From positions 2,976,001 to 3,040,000 of the forward strand of contig SPDT01000001.1 of the NCBI GenBank assembly GCA_008477525.1: DNA of 64,000 bases, written 5' to 3'. Every line of letters starts with the position of its first letter. Position 1 is the first letter of the stretch. Both the position numbers and the translations under genes were made by a program. The notes beneath the pieces are model-generated. The model had not been told where the DNA came from. It saw only the letters and a program-made list of their open reading frames with translations, and did not search any database. This document shows positions 1 to 12,526 of the stretch, in pieces. This DNA comes from Hypomyces perniciosus (lineage: Eukaryota > Ascomycota > Sordariomycetes > Hypocreales > Hypocreaceae).

Positions 1-1900
1 CCACTCCTGAAACCGGCGGTTTCAATAGAAGCCATATTACGAAGTATGAAGTACGAAGTATAAGGTAGTACTAGTTGCATATGATGATGCCAAATACATA
101 ACTGGGAGCTAGAATGAATTCTCGTATATGCCGAGACATAAAAAACCAGTCCTCCTGAACCGCAACCGCAGATTTCCTCGGTTCTGACTCGGGGTACGTA
201 CTAACTATACCTGCTGTCTGTGAGAGTGGTACTCCGTACGGAGTACTGGAGGCTGAGTAATAATACAGTGGATATTAGTGACCCTGCAGACGCAAAGACG
301 TCAGATCCTCCCGTCCGAACGGAGGCTTTATCAATATTAGCCGGGGCACTCTTTGGAAGCCTTGGGGATTTTGTCCATTTTATTGCCACTGAGGAGCACT
401 GACACACTCGTATTTTTGGCGTAACAGCATATGGAAATTGGCCTCGAGCTGCTCAGGCGGTTGTTACAGCGCAGCACACCCCAAACCCCAGTGTAACTAC
501 AAAGTACGTAGGCGCTTTATGGTGACGTCTATTCTCATGGATTGGTCTGTTGAAGGCAAGTCCTTGGAGGGAAAGCGCAACCCATCCATGTGCCTGAGCC
601 TGTGCCTCTGCCTGAGCCTGTGCCTGAGCCTGTGCCTGGATGACTGAGTCAGCAACCCTGGACCAGGAAATCATGACCTGTCTAATTCCTCGCTGCCAAA
701 ACTCCATCTTAAATCATCACGTATATTTCAAATCGCACACAAACCACTGGCTCCGGTGCGCCATCGAACGAATCCACCATTTTCTGACGACGCAACGATA
801 CACTCCACGCACATCAAATCCCTCTTCGAGGCCTTCCGTCGTAACCTTCTCCCGAACATCCCCTCGTCCGAAAGCCACCACTCCGGCTGGTTTAGGCCCA
901 CTCGGAGGTGACACCAGATCGAGTCACATCCTATTGGCTCCCCGACCCTCTGGCGCCTGCAGCCGAGCACACGTTGCTTGGTCTCCTCCGTCATTTTCGC
1001 ATTCTGAGCACATGTGAGCATTCGCCGCCCTCCGTTCACCCAACTGCCCGTCTCGAGTCCGTGTCAGAAGGGCATGTAGTACATAGCCAGTGAGGCACAT
1101 GCGAACCGATTCAGCCGTCCGAGTTCGCCTACTTTGCATTTTGGTTATCCTACGCCAACGCCTACGCCATCGCTATCACCATCGCCGTGCATCTTGTATT
1201 CGGCTCATTTTCATGATCGCACCCTTTCGGTGAGTGTCAGTTCAATTGTCAACCTTGTCATCCGTTTTCTCCTCCATCTCCATTTTACCTGTCCTTGTCT
1301 TAAGCACTCACGCGAGCATCCTGGGGCTGAGATATGAGACACTGACCATGATGTCTCTCTCCATCTCTTTATGTGGGTATCGTTTAACTCGGCCGGACTG
1401 GCGGAGGATTCCTTCTCTCATCTCACCATCTCCTATCCCCTGGCCCTGGCATCTTCTCACGGCATTCCTCCAAGGTGACCCACCTATGAACATACAGTTC
1501 CTGTTGGACCCTGCTGTGCTCCTCTTTATACATGATGGCACCGGTTGCATGCGGGGCTCCACCACACCTCCCCCGGTTCCGATCCGTGTCAAGCCTCTTG
1601 CTTATAGCATGCATCTACTCCGTATCTACCTAGTATATATCACTTGGTCCTTGGCCCTATCCTCCACAAGCCCCCTTCTCCTCGCTTTTCTCCTTCTCTT
1701 TCCTCAGGCATCTTTCCAACCATACATTATATATATATCTCCCCCTCCAATATGAGCCTTACAGCAGTGGCATATCAAGTGTAATGCCAGCCTACTGTCA
1801 TCACGACTGCCATTACTTCTACCGCACCGCTCTTCGCGGCCTTTCCATCAGCACCAGCATCTCGCCTCTCTACCTCTGAAGGATTTTAACTGCTGACGCC
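1..1900. other. Intergenic region upstream of carnitine acetyltransferase
   Basis: I see no convincing gene here. Several open frames exist, but they are low-complexity or lack family-like composition. The first 70 bases carry repeated TACGAAGTA-like words, and an overlapping TACTCCGTA/TACGGAGTA pair lies at 230-245. The last 700 bases are pyrimidine-rich, as expected for a fungal promoter and 5' leader of the gene starting at 1901. A 5'-UTR intron is possible but not resolved. Confidence 0.6.
591..639. repeat. Short tandem hexamer/12-mer repeat
   Basis: A run of TGCCTGAGCC-like units is repeated with small changes. It produces an artificial Gln-Ala repeat on the minus strand and a Leu-Cys-Leu repeat on the plus strand. 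It is simple-sequence DNA, not evidence of a gene. Confidence 0.7.
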
Positions 1901-4569
1901 ATGACGGCTTCAGTTCGCCTCTTTTCTCCCCCAAAGTCCATAGCCGAAAGGCTTTCTGAACCTTCATCATTCTTCACCACGCCTCGTACCCTCCCGGAAA
2001 CCCCTGCGCCACCCAAGACGACACAACCCCCAAAACTGTCATCGGCATACACAAGAGTTCCCATGGCGACGTACAACGACGCGAAAACGGAGGGTGGCAT
2101 CACCTTCGCCGCCCAAGACAAACTACCAAAGCTTCCCATTCCCGAGCTCTCCAGCACCTGTCAAAAGTATCTTGAAACTTTGAAGCCTCTTCAAACGCCT
2201 CGGGAGCATGCAGAGACGCAGCATGCAGTGGCGGAATTTCTGAGGGAGGAGGGCCCGGATCTGCAAGAGAAGCTAAGGAGATATGCCCAGGGGAAGACGA
2301 GCTACATTGAGCAATTCTGTATGTTTCAACACCACCCTGACGAGACCTGCCTTCACACTTGAACTGAACTGACTGTTTCCAAGGGTACGATTCATATCTC
2401 AACTTTGACAATCCTGTAGTACTCAACCTCAACCCATTCTTCCTTCTGGAGGACGACCCGACACCAGCACGAAACAACCAGGTAACTCGTGCAGCATCTC
2501 TGGTCGTATCTGCTTTGGAATTCATCAGAGCGGTGCGAAAAGAAGAGCTACCGCCTGACCAATTCAAAGGCAATGCTCTATGCATGTACCAGTTCTCCCG
2601 CCTATTTGGTACTGCCAGAGTGCCAACTGAGGCCGGATGCCAGATTGAGCAGGATCCCGAGTCGAAGCATATCATTGTCATGTGCCATGGGCAGATCTAT
2701 TGGTTCGATGTTCTCGACGACAACTCGGATGTAATTATGACCGAAAAGGATATTGCACTCAATCTCCAGACCATCATTGACGACGCAGTTGAGACTCCTA
2801 TCCAGGATGCCGCAAAGGGTGCGCTAGGTGTATTGAGCACGGAGAATCGCAAGGTATGGTCGGGTTTGAGAGATATCTTGACCCGTGAGCCAGGGTCAAA
2901 CAACGCCGACTCGCTGAACATTGTCGATTCGGCTCTCTTTGTTCTATGTCTGGACTACACGGAACCAACCAATGTTGCGGACCTCTGTCAGAATATGCTC
3001 TGCGGAACTAGTGAGGTCAAGAACGGAGTCCAGATTGGCACCTGCACAAACCGATGGTACGACAAGCTCCAAATCATTGTCTGCAAGAACGGAAGCGCTG
3101 GAATCAACTTTGAGCATACGGGTGTCGATGGCCACACAGTTTTGCGGTTCGCCAGTGATGTGTACACGGACACGATCCTTCGATTTGCTCGCACTATCAA
3201 CGGTCAAGCCCCAACTCTCTGGACTTCTACCAGCCCGGATCCATCTAAGCGAGACCTTGAGAGCTTTGGGGATGTAAACACCACGCCGCGGAAGCTTGGG
3301 TGGGACATGATTCCGGAGTTGAGCATCGCTGTGCGGTTTGCTGAAACTAGGCTGGCGGATCTCATTGAGCAAAATGAGTTCCAGTGCCTCGACTTTTCTA
3401 TTTACGGCAAAAACTTCATTACATCCATGGGATTCTCGCCTGATGCATTTGTGCAGATGGCGTTCCAGGCAGCTTACTATGGCTTGTACGGACGGGTGGA
3501 GTGCACATATGAGCCTGCTATGACAAAATTCTACTTACATGGCCGCACGGAGGCTATCCGGCCCGTCTCGCAAGAGTCAGTTGAATTCGTCCAAACCTTT
3601 TGGGGTGACAACCCTGTCGAGCAGAAGATTGAGTCGCTCAAGCGCGCATGCCAGAAACATGTCAACAATACGAGGGAGTGTTCCAAGGCACAAGGTTGCG
3701 ACAGGCATCTCTACGCACTACTCAGCGTGTGGCAGAAGTACGTGGATGACGAAATTGATAGCGGTATGAGCAGCCCAGCTATGTCGTCGCCACCCGGAAG
3801 CCCAAGGAGCTCAGCGCTATCGGTGGATGGCGTGGAGGTGAAGCCCACGAGGGAGCGCGGTGATAGCACGAACTCGAGATCGAGGGACCACCACCCTCTA
3901 CCGCTCATCTTTGCGGATTCGGGATGGGATAAGCTGAACACGACGATTCTATCAACATCCAACTGTGGCAACCCCTCCCTTCGACACTTTGGATTTGGTC
4001 CAACATCAGGTGATGGCTTCGGCATCGGTTACATCATCAAGGACGACGGCATTTCGATTTGTGTGTCGAGCAAGCACCGCCAGACGAAGCGTTTCGTCGA
4101 CACGCTCGAGAGCTACTTGCTAGAGGTTCGGCGCATCCTACGCCTCACGAAGAGCAAGGTGCCTGGCTCTAAGGGCAGCCGGGCGCGCGAGGCGGAGCTG
4201 ATACGGCCCAAGCCATCGAGTCGACTTAAATCCCGGGGCCGACTCATTACGGGCACGGAGGTGATCAAACCCGGAGCGGGGCGTTTGAGTATCGGACCCG
4301 TATCGCCAACGGAGGCAAGCATGAGTGCTAGCGACGATGACGAGCTAGGTGGATGTAAGTTTTTCCCCCTTGATACACTTGATTTTAGGAGCAGCATGGC
4401 TAAATGAAATTGCACAGATGGCTTTTTTGACGCGGGAATGTTGCTTCAGGCACTCAAAGCTCGTGGCCACCCCGTGGATGATGCAGGAGAGACAAAGGCG
4501 TCGGAGCGAGCTGCTGTGCAGGCTCGGCGGAGAGACGTGGGAAAGAAGTTGCGGTTGGTTACAGAGTAA
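1901..4569 (+). CDS. facC: Carnitine O-acetyltransferase, FacC/Yat1-like
   Basis: Predicted 846-residue choline/carnitine acyltransferase that moves acetyl groups between CoA and carnitine, needed for acetyl transport during growth on acetate or fatty acids. Exons: 1901-2318, 2384-4354, 4418-4569; both introns (65 and 63 nt) restore a continuous frame. The catalytic His lies in the EHTGVDGHTVLRF segment, at about residue 390, and the carnitine/CoA-site segment GDGFGIGYI is near residue 683. The C-terminus ends in LVTE, so there is no SKL-type peroxisomal signal, which favours the FacC (cytosolic) over the AcuJ class. The first ATG gives a 54-residue extension rich in Ser, Pro and Arg; a second ATG at 2063 in good context would give a shorter protein. 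A Ser-rich insert near residues 600-660 is variable in this family. Family assignment is firm; compartment is inferred. Confidence 0.9.
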
Positions 4570-6242
4570 CGGTGTGAATGGGTTGTCATGGTATCATTGT
4601 TTCATCTGTCGTTGGTCGTGAGACTTGGACTTGGATCTTTTGTCTGTTTGGGTAACATAGCGTCGGTTGTATGAAAATTCATGTGGCATGTGCAATGTCT
4701 TGCTCACAGAGTTCAGCTACAAGATGTTGGGCATACTAGTGTTCTGGTTGGCGTCGGGCCATTGCAGCAGAAACGACACCGCTCCCAGCTCCAGAGACGT
4801 GGCGATGTCCTTGTACCAGTAGGTAGTAGTACGGAGTACGAGGCGCGGTTATGATAGGAATGTTAGGTTAGGCCACGAAGCTTTCCAGCGAAAGGCAAGG
4901 GTGGGTTTTGGCTGAATTCCAAGACGAAGCGCTTCCACAGTGATCCATTGATTTCAAAGCGAAAACTTACTGATCGGACTGAGAGACTCAGACCCAAGGA
5001 GTCGGAAAACAGAGGCCCAATCCCATTACAGTGGAGTTTGTCCAAGTGTTGCCATGGTTACACAGAGTGTAAACGGACTTGCATTGGTTGGGCAACAAAG
5101 AATAAGGCGCATCTCATATCTCCCAATGATCTGGAGCATCATATCTCAGTGGAGGCGGGAAAAAAAAAGGGAGGTGGGGCACAAGTTTTTTCGTTTGTCT
5201 TCTTTTCCAAGGTGGGATATGGATTCTTTTTTTTTAGTCTTTGCGATGCTGCCCACTGCCCCGCCTGTTGCCTCGCCACCCAAAGAGATGAGATGAAAGA
5301 AAGAGAATAGTAATAGTAGTAGTCTGGTGCATGAAGATAGATAGATGCATAACAAGGTGAGTTATCGTGTACATGGAATGAGGCAATTCTACATTTTGGA
5401 GCGCAGAGTAGGACTGGTACTTCGTATGTAGATGTTAGATTTCTGTGTTATGTACTACACCGACAGGGGCCATGGGCAATGAAAAAGAGCGTTTTGCGTC
5501 AACGATGACGATGGAGGGGTAAAGAAAATTCCAGGGTTAATCGATCGGATTTCGCCCAGCAGCCCTGTAAAGACATACCTCTCCCCTAGGGTCCCTGAGA
5601 AGGAGGGGTTTTCTTTCAGCGCACGGAGCAGGAGGCAAGTTGGCCATAGTGGGGCAGAGAGGTATTGGTGACCCCAAGGGCAGATATATCTAGTGAGAAT
5701 CAAAAGGTATCAGATACCTCGACACTGCCCCGCGATGGAAATTTTAAGAGCTGGAGGGGGGCCAGAATGACATCAAAGCCCGCGATAGAAGGAGGGGAAA
5801 GTAGAGGTTCAAGGCCAAAGGCACACCGGATGCAGAGGAATTGGGTGGACAGGAGTGGAAAAGAAAGCACAAAGTACAGGGACGAAAAACACATGCCCAG
5901 AAGCGTCGGGCACTCACCAACTGTTTCCAGCGCCTTCACCGCATCCTTCTAGGGCCTTGCAGCGCCTTCGGGTGCCTGCCAGACGCTTCTCTGCGCCCCT
6001 GCAAAATTGTTGGTGTGGGCACCTTGGAATAGTGTAGAACCACATCGAAGCCTCCCACCGACCTTTATTTAGATCCCCTTTGGCAGCACCCGGACAACTC
6101 CATCTTTTCCCTTTTTCCCAAATCATACTCTCCCACGCTCACACTTCCCACACATCCTCTCTCCAAACGCGCCTCGTCTTTTCCCTTTTTTTCCTTTCTT
6201 CCCGTTTTTTTGAGAGTTTTCTAGACAAATCACACACTCACA
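4570..6242. promoter_or_regulatory. hsp70 upstream region
   Basis: No gene is supported. The segment separates the acetyltransferase stop from hsp70. It holds a TACGGAGTA copy at 4830-4838, purine/T runs at 5160-5240, a weak heat-shock-element-like pair GAAAATTC at 5524-5531, a TATA-like TTTATTTA at 6064-6071 and a strongly pyrimidine-rich stretch from about 6100 to 6240 next to the hsp70 start. The heat-shock element is only a two-unit match and is tentative. Confidence 0.45.
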
Positions 6243-8213
6243 ATGGCAAGCAAGACGGGTCCCGCCGTCGGTATCGACTTGGGTACCACGTACTCTTGCG
6301 TGGGTATCTTCCGTGAGGATCGATGCGACATCATCGCCAACGACCAGGGCAACCGAACCACTCCCTCGTTCGTTGCCTTCACCGACACCGAGCGTCTGAT
6401 TGGTGATGCCGCCAAGAACCAGGTCGCCATGAACCCCCAGAACACCGTCTTCGACGCCAAGCGGTTGATTGGCCGCAAGTTCAGCGATGCTGAGGTCCAG
6501 GCCGACATGAAGCACTTCCCCTTCAAGATCATCGACAAGGCCTCCAAGCCCGTCATCGAGGTTGAGTTCAAGGGCGAGACGAAGAACTTCACCCCCGAGG
6601 AGATCTCCTCCATGGTCCTGACCAAGATGCGAGAGACTGCTGAGGCCTACCTCGGTGGCCCCGTCAACAACGCTGTGGTCACCGTTCCCGCCTACTTCAA
6701 CGACAGCCAGCGTCAGGCCACCAAGGACGCCGGTCTCATTGCCGGTCTCAACGTCCTCCGAATCATCAACGAGCCCACCGCCGCCGCCATTGCCTACGGT
6801 CTCGACAAGAAGGTCGAGGGCGAGCGCAACGTCCTCATCTTCGATCTGGGTGGTGGTACCTTCGATGTCTCCCTCCTGACCATTGAGGAGGGTATCTTCG
6901 AGGTCAAGTCCACTGCCGGTGACACTCACTTGGGTGGTGAGGACTTCGACAACCGTCTGGTCAACCACTTCGTCAACGAGTTCAAGCGCAAGCACAAGAA
7001 GGACCTCTCCACCAACGCCCGTGCCCTGCGTCGTCTTCGCACTGCTTGCGAGCGTGCCAAGCGAACTCTCTCTTCCTCTGCCCAGACCTCCATTGAGATT
7101 GACTCTCTGTTCGAGGGCATTGACTTCTACACCTCCATCACCCGTGCCCGTTTCGAGGAGCTGTGCCAGGATCTTTTCCGATCCACCATCCAGCCCGTCG
7201 ACCGTGTCCTGGCTGATGCCAAGATCGACAAGGCCCAGGTCCACGAGATCGTCCTCGTCGGTGGTTCCACCCGTATCCCCCGTATCCAGAAGCTTATCAC
7301 CGACTACTTCAACGGCAAGGAGCCCAACAAGTCCATCAACCCCGATGAGGCCGTTGCCTACGGTGCTGCCGTCCAGGCTGCCATCCTGTCTGGTGACACC
7401 TCCTCCAAGTCCACCAGCGAGATCCTGCTTCTCGACGTCGCCCCTCTGTCTCTCGGTATCGAGACTGCTGGTGGTATGATGACCAAGCTCATCCCCCGCA
7501 ACACCACCATCCCCACCAAGAAGTCCGAGGTCTTCTCCACCTTCTCCGACAACCAGCCTGGTGTGCTCATCCAGGTCTACGAGGGTGAGCGTCAGCGCAC
7601 CAAGGACAACAACCTGCTCGGCAAGTTCGAGCTCACTGGCATCCCCCCTGCCCCCCGTGGTGTCCCCCAGATCGAGGTTACCTTCGACGTCGATGCCAAC
7701 GGTATCATGAACGTCTCCGCCGTCGAGAAGGGCACTGGCAAGTCCAACAAGATCGTCATCACCAACGACAAGGGCCGCCTGTCCAAGGAGGAGATTGAGC
7801 GCATGCTTTCTGATGCCGAGAAGTACAAGGAGGAGGACGAGGCCGAGGGCCGCCGTGTCTCTGCCAAGAACGGCCTTGAGTCTTACGCCTACTCTCTCCG
7901 CAACACCCTGACCGACCCCAAGGTCGACGAGAAGATTGAGGCCGGTGACAAGGAGACGCTTAAGACCGAGATTGACAAGGTCGTCCAGTGGCTCGACGAC
8001 AACCAGCAGGCTACTCGTGAGGAGTACGAGGAGCACCAGAAGGAGCTCGAGGGCGTTGCCAACCCCATCATGATGAAGTTCTACGGAGCCGGTGGTGAGG
8101 GTGGCATGCCCGGTGGCATGCCCGGCGCTGGTCCTGGCGGCTTCCCTGGTGCCGGTGCTGGTGCCGGTCACGCCGGTGGTGACGACGGTCCTACCGTCGA
8201 GGAGGTCGACTAA
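6243..8213 (+). CDS. hsp70: Cytosolic Hsp70 chaperone, Ssa type
   Basis: Intronless gene for a 656-residue ATP-dependent chaperone that binds unfolded and nascent proteins in the cytosol and nucleus. The nucleotide-binding domain shows IDLGTTYS near residue 10, [10 protein letters not shown] near 202 and [13 protein letters not shown] near 337; the interdomain linker is [10 protein letters not shown]; the tail has GGMP repeats and ends in EEVD, the TPR-cochaperone docking motif of cytosolic forms. Absence of signal peptide and of HDEL argues against BiP or the mitochondrial form. Codon use is very biased to C-ending codons, as in highly expressed fungal genes, which also opens a 700-codon antisense frame that I reject. 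The start follows a CACACTCACA leader and matches the family start. Confidence 0.98.
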   Translation: MASKTGPAVGIDLGTTYSCVGIFREDRCDIIANDQGNRTTPSFVAFTDTERLIGDAAKNQVAMNPQNTVFDAKRLIGRKFSDAEVQADMKHFPFKIIDKASKPVIEVEFKGETKNFTPEEISSMVLTKMRETAEAYLGGPVNNAVVTVPAYFNDSQRQATKDAGLIAGLNVLRIINEPTAAAIAYGLDKKVEGERNVLIFDLGGGTFDVSLLTIEEGIFEVKSTAGDTHLGGEDFDNRLVNHFVNEFKRKHKKDLSTNARALRRLRTACERAKRTLSSSAQTSIEIDSLFEGIDFYTSITRARFEELCQDLFRSTIQPVDRVLADAKIDKAQVHEIVLVGGSTRIPRIQKLITDYFNGKEPNKSINPDEAVAYGAAVQAAILSGDTSSKSTSEILLLDVAPLSLGIETAGGMMTKLIPRNTTIPTKKSEVFSTFSDNQPGVLIQVYEGERQRTKDNNLLGKFELTGIPPAPRGVPQIEVTFDVDANGIMNVSAVEKGTGKSNKIVITNDKGRLSKEEIERMLSDAEKYKEEDEAEGRRVSAKNGLESYAYSLRNTLTDPKVDEKIEAGDKETLKTEIDKVVQWLDDNQQATREEYEEHQKELEGVANPIMMKFYGAGGEGGMPGGMPGAGPGGFPGAGAGAGHAGGDDGPTVEEVD

Positions 8214-8639
8214 ATTTAACAACACTTTGATACCCCGGCCATCAGCCTTGACTTCCAGATTGGTAATGCGTCTACAATGTGGAGGCTTTTCAAGGGGATC
8301 AAGGGATGATGCTATGATTAGATTTTGCGCTTGCTTGTACCTAGCATTTCACGGTCATGAATAAGGGGAAAAAGGCTTGGGCGGTTTGCCCTGGATGTAT
8401 TTTAATGAGTTTAAGGGAATCAAATTCAATGGAATAGAATAACCCACTTGTCTGGAGTGACTAATAATACTGTGATTATGAAGCATTTGGTCTGGTCTCA
8501 ATATGTGGACTTTGAAGTCCACACGTTGGGATCAGAGATAGATAGTAAACCAAACACATTAGAAGAGGGAGTATTGGTCATTATTTGTAAGTTTCTGTTA
8601 TACATGTTTTTCGGTGCGCATTGAATTCTCCAATTTCCG
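8214..8639. other. Convergent 3' region between hsp70 and emi1
   Basis: AT-rich 3' flank shared by two convergent genes. I see no further gene. Polyadenylation signals of both genes should lie here, but I cannot place them exactly. Confidence 0.5.
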
Positions 8640-9344
8640 TCATGACGTCTTGTCAAACCCAAGTCCCTCCCGTATCTTCCTCCGCCTCGCCTCCTCCATG
8701 CTCCTCCACTCCTCGTCACTCACACTCGGAATCTCAATGCCCTCAGCAAAGGCCGTCCCCAGCGGCACCTTTCCCTGTCTCGCCTCCCAGATATCCTCGC
8801 TGCTGTGCGCTCCCGGAGCGTAATACTTCTCATACTCCTTCCTTCGGTAGTGTTCCCGTACAGCCTCCTCTTTGATAGTCCCCGAGTAGCTCTTTGTGCG
8901 CATGCAGAACCAGAAGTCGTCCCATAGCGGGGAGCAGGAGCGCATGTTGCCGTGGCGGTAAACGGCGTTCCATTGGCCGCCGAGGGAGGTGCAGGACCAG
9001 GCGAGGTCGAAGGCCTGGCGGCAGGACATGTCGGTGGGGAGGAGGGATTCTGTGAGTGGGGAGAGGGGGGGTGTTGGAGCTGGTTCGGGGGTTTTTAGGG
9101 AGGAGAAGAAGGATGATAGAAAGGAGGGGGATGCGGATGAGGATGTGGGAGCAGAGGAGGATGGGGAGGGGGGTTCGGGTTTGTTGAAGAGTTCCATGAA
9201 TTTTTGGAGTTCGGGGTCGACGGGGTCGGTTGTAGTGGACTGGGGTGGTGGTGAGGAGGACGAGGAGGACGAGGAGGAGAGTGATTGTTCTGATGGTTGG
9301 GGGGATGGCCTTGGAGGCGAGGAAGATGACCAGAGCCAGCCCAT
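8640..9344 (-). CDS. emi1: Emi1-like twin CX9C protein (DUF3128)
   Basis: Single-exon gene for a 234-residue protein. The N-terminal 100 residues are Ser/Pro-rich low complexity. The conserved C-terminal half carries two CX9C motifs, Cys108/Cys118 and Cys137/Cys147, followed by a charged helix with EHYRRKEYEKYY. This is the DUF3128 / early meiotic induction 1 family; twin CX9C proteins are usually imported into the mitochondrial intermembrane space by Mia40, so that location is inferred. Yeast Emi1 is linked to early meiotic gene induction. The gene converges on hsp70 and is divergent from yme2, sharing a 441-bp promoter region with it. Confidence 0.85.
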   Translation of the reverse strand: MGWLWSSSSPPRPSPQPSEQSLSSSSSSSSSPPPQSTTTDPVDPELQKFMELFNKPEPPSPSSSAPTSSSASPSFLSSFFSSLKTPEPAPTPPLSPLTESLLPTDMSCRQAFDLAWSCTSLGGQWNAVYRHGNMRSCSPLWDDFWFCMRTKSYSGTIKEEAVREHYRRKEYEKYYAPGAHSSEDIWEARQGKVPLGTAFAEGIEIPSVSDEEWRSMEEARRRKIREGLGFDKTS

Positions 9345-9785
9345 TGTGATAGTATTCGAGGAGAGGTTCGAAGATTCAGTCGTCGTCGCAAAGGTAGGTA
9401 GTAGTCGATGAAATCTCGGGGAGAGGAATGGTTGATAATTTGGTGCGGAGTCGCAATAGCTGTATCGTCGAATGCAGTGCGCGTATATGGCCGTTCGATG
9501 CGATTGGTATCGACTTCCTTTGGATCTTTGTAAATGAAGAATGAGTAGATAATATCTTTAATCATGGACTTTTCGCAATATACACATCAATTGGATCTTG
9601 TCCGGGTAAATTGATTTGCCGAATGCCCGCTCCTTCCTATTGCAACGCTCTCCTGCCTATGACCTCATTGGTTCTGCAACTCAGCAGAGCTTGTGAACTA
9701 CTACTAGCTCCAACCCATAGCTTTGACCTTTACACAGACTTGGACAGAAATGCGTAACGGTTAACTGAAGGAGGGCACCGTCGCC
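9345..9785. promoter_or_regulatory. Divergent promoter between emi1 and yme2
   Basis: 441 bp between the starts of two divergent genes that both have predicted mitochondrial links. No coding sequence is supported. A CCAAT-like word in reverse (ATTGG) occurs near 9505, 9590 and 9670. Shared regulation is possible but only inferred from the arrangement. Confidence 0.4.
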
Positions 9786-12526
9786 ATGATTCCGACACGG
9801 AGCCTTGCGTCTTTGGCATCGCGCCGGTGCGCAAGGCCGTCAATGGCGTTGCGCCGCCCGTGGCTTGCAGGGCGCATTGGATACGGATATGCGCCGTTGA
9901 GATATCGACCTGCGGTGCAGCAGCGCGCTTGGGAGACGACGGCGGCTACTACGTTGAATGAGAAGGAAGAGAAGCTGGATGTTACCCCTTCTGAGGAGCG
10001 GGAGAGCGGACGGTTTGATGTAAAGTCGAACGAATCCATTCTCTTCTTTGACAGTGAGAGAGCGCCTCAGATTCTCGTGGTGATGAAAGGGGGTTGGATG
10101 ATTCTAATGATGTGTGTGAATTGGCAGACATCTTCCCGCTCAAGCTTAGCATGGTTTTGACGAATCGTTCGGAGACGGATCAGCAATTGACGGAGTTGTT
10201 GCGGCGCTTTAATAACTCTTCGCTTGGGATCATGGATCCTATTCAATTGGTTAAGAGGGCTATACCCGATAGCCTGCCCATCAAAGTGACGGAGATTCTA
10301 CCGCGACTTAAAGATGGAGGAGCGTTTGTCAAGTTCCGGTATGATGCCAATCTCAATCCGTCAGAGATTGAAGGTAAGTTATGGATACCCAGGTACCACA
10401 GGAGATATTGCTTCGCTAACTAGGACTTGATAGCCACACTCTTGAAGAAGTTGAAAGATGAACCTATAAAACCATGGTTTAATCCTTTCCGAGGCATTAA
10501 AGCTCGTGTTGTCCGCGGAACGCCTTGGCTGGAGGATCTCTATCGGTATCCCTCGCCTCTTCTTATGGTCGAGTTCGTCCCTCCAGAGCCGGGTGCCACT
10601 CCGGAGGAACTCCCCGAGGAGATTCTCTACAGCTTGTTCCGCAAATATGGCAAGATCGCCGACATTATCCCCCAACCTACAGACTCCAAAGTTACGCCAA
10701 GATATGCGCAGATAGGCTTCCCGCTGATGCGAGATGCCATTATGGCGAGGAACTGTATGCACGGCTTTGTCCTCGGCGAGGCTCAAGGCGGCGGCAAGAA
10801 CGGCACGAAGCTCCGGCTGTCGTATGTGAAGCGCGTCAAGGCGCATAGCTTATGGAATTGGTTGACTTCGCACCCACGCATTGTCATTCCGATTATTGCT
10901 GCTCTTATTGCGGGTGTTTCAGTCGTCATCTTTGACCCTATCCGGGTATTCTTCATCGAGATGCACGTACAACACTCCCTGCGGTTTACTAATTGGAGGA
11001 TTTATAAATGGCTGAAGTCACAAACGAACAGCTTCTCTTTTGGCAAAAAGAAGGCGCATGTTGAAGGCCTGGATACTATCTGGAGACACCGTCGCGACCT
11101 CATCGACCAACTGCAGAGCTGGCTTGACGGCAACTCAGACACTTTCATCGTGGTCACGGGTCCAAGAGGCTCTGGAAAGGTGGAGATGGTCATGGATCAA
11201 ACCCTGAGTGGGCGCAAAAATATCCTGCTAGTTGACTGCAAACCCATCATTGAAGCCAATGGCGAGGCGGGCACTATCAAGAGACTGGCTGCAGCAGTTG
11301 GGTATCGACCAGTGTTTTCGTGGGCCAACAGCATAAGCAGCTTGATTGATCTTGCTGTCCAGGGTACAACTGGTGTCAAGGCTGGGTTCTCTGAAACTCT
11401 GGAGTCTCAACTTAACAAGATTCTGCACACTACTGCTACGGCTCTTAAACTTGTTGCTGTTTCCGGGCGGTCCAAGCTGGACAAGGACGCAAATCTCTCC
11501 GAAGATGCTTACCTTGAGGCACACCCGGAGCGGCGGCCTGTCATTGTCATTGACAACTTCCTCCACAAGAATGAGGAGTCAAGCCTCGTCTATGACAAGA
11601 TTGCAGAGTGGGCAGCAACGGTTGTGCTGAACAAGATTGCTCACGTGGTGTTCCTCACTAACAACTCGACGTACTCAAAGTCTCTCACAAAAGCCATGCC
11701 GGACAGGGTCTTCCGTACTCTTTCTCTGGGTGACCTGGATCCCGATTTGGCAAAGAACTTTGTCATCAGTCGACTGGAGGAAGACTTGAAACGTGATGCC
11801 CAGGAAAAGGAAGAGGAGGGAACAGAGGAAGCGAAGCCGCTGAAGAGGCCTAATCTCAGCGGACTGGACGCGGGCATTCGGACGCTTGGAGGCCGCTTGA
11901 CGGATCTGGAGTTCCTCGCTCGACGACTCAAGGCGGGACAGACGCCCAAGGAGGCTGTTGAGGAGATTGTTAATGAGAACGCCACAGATATTGTCAAGAT
12001 GTACCTCCTCGGCCGGACGGGCGATGGGGATAAGAAATGGTCCACACAGCAAGCATGGCACCTGATCAAGGCCCTGGCTGAGAACCCGTCACTCCGCTAC
12101 CACCAGGTTCTCCTCACCCCGACGTTTGCCTCGTCTACCACCGCCTCTGCCAGTAACGGTGAGGCTGCTATCGAGAGCCTCGCCAGTACAGAGCTCATCT
12201 CCGTAAAGACTCATCGGGGACGTCCGCAAGTGATCACCGCAGGCAAGCCGCTCCATCAAGCAGCCTTTGGCGTACTCGTCCGAGACCGCGTTCTCCGGGC
12301 CAAGATGGACCTAGCCGTGCTGAGCGAGATGGTCAAGGTAGAAGCCAAGAGCATCGGGGCGGTTGAGACTGAGCTCCAGCTGCTCAGTGGGCTGCCGAGA
12401 CATACGGGCCAGACGGCAGGGAGGGGAATGTATTTGCTTGATAAGTTGGATGTGAGCCAGAGGAAGATTGCGCAGTTGGAGAGGGAGATGGATGCGCTGA
12501 AGAAGATTTTGAGCGAGGAGTATTGA
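9786..12526 (+). CDS. yme2: Mitochondrial inner-membrane protein Yme2 (RNA12)
   Basis: Predicted 868-residue protein that helps maintain mitochondrial DNA nucleoids and inner-membrane organisation. Exons: 9786-10053, 10128-10373, 10434-12526; introns of 74 and 60 nt have branch sites CTAATGA and GCTAAC. The N-terminus is rich in Arg and Ser with few acidic residues, as in a mitochondrial presequence. An RRM-like region follows (around residues 190-270), then one membrane span near residue 300 (IVIPIIAALIAGVSVVIF) and a large RNA12 domain with a Walker A motif GPRGSGK near residue 415. The C-terminus is a predicted coiled coil. Length fits the family. The stop codon abuts the repeat-bordered island. 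Confidence 0.93.

Noticed and set aside
453..707. Gln-Ala repeat protein on the minus strand
   Set aside because: Produced by a short tandem DNA repeat at 591-639; the rest has no protein-like features.
1234..1755. 173-codon plus-strand frame upstream of facC
   Set aside because: Pyrimidine-rich promoter DNA read as Leu/Ser/Pro; no ATG context or family resemblance, and it ends before the gene.
6123..8225. 700-codon antisense open frame opposite hsp70
   Set aside because: Long antisense frames are a known artefact of strongly biased Hsp70 codon use; the translation is a Leu/Val/Gly/Asp-rich monotone with no domain.
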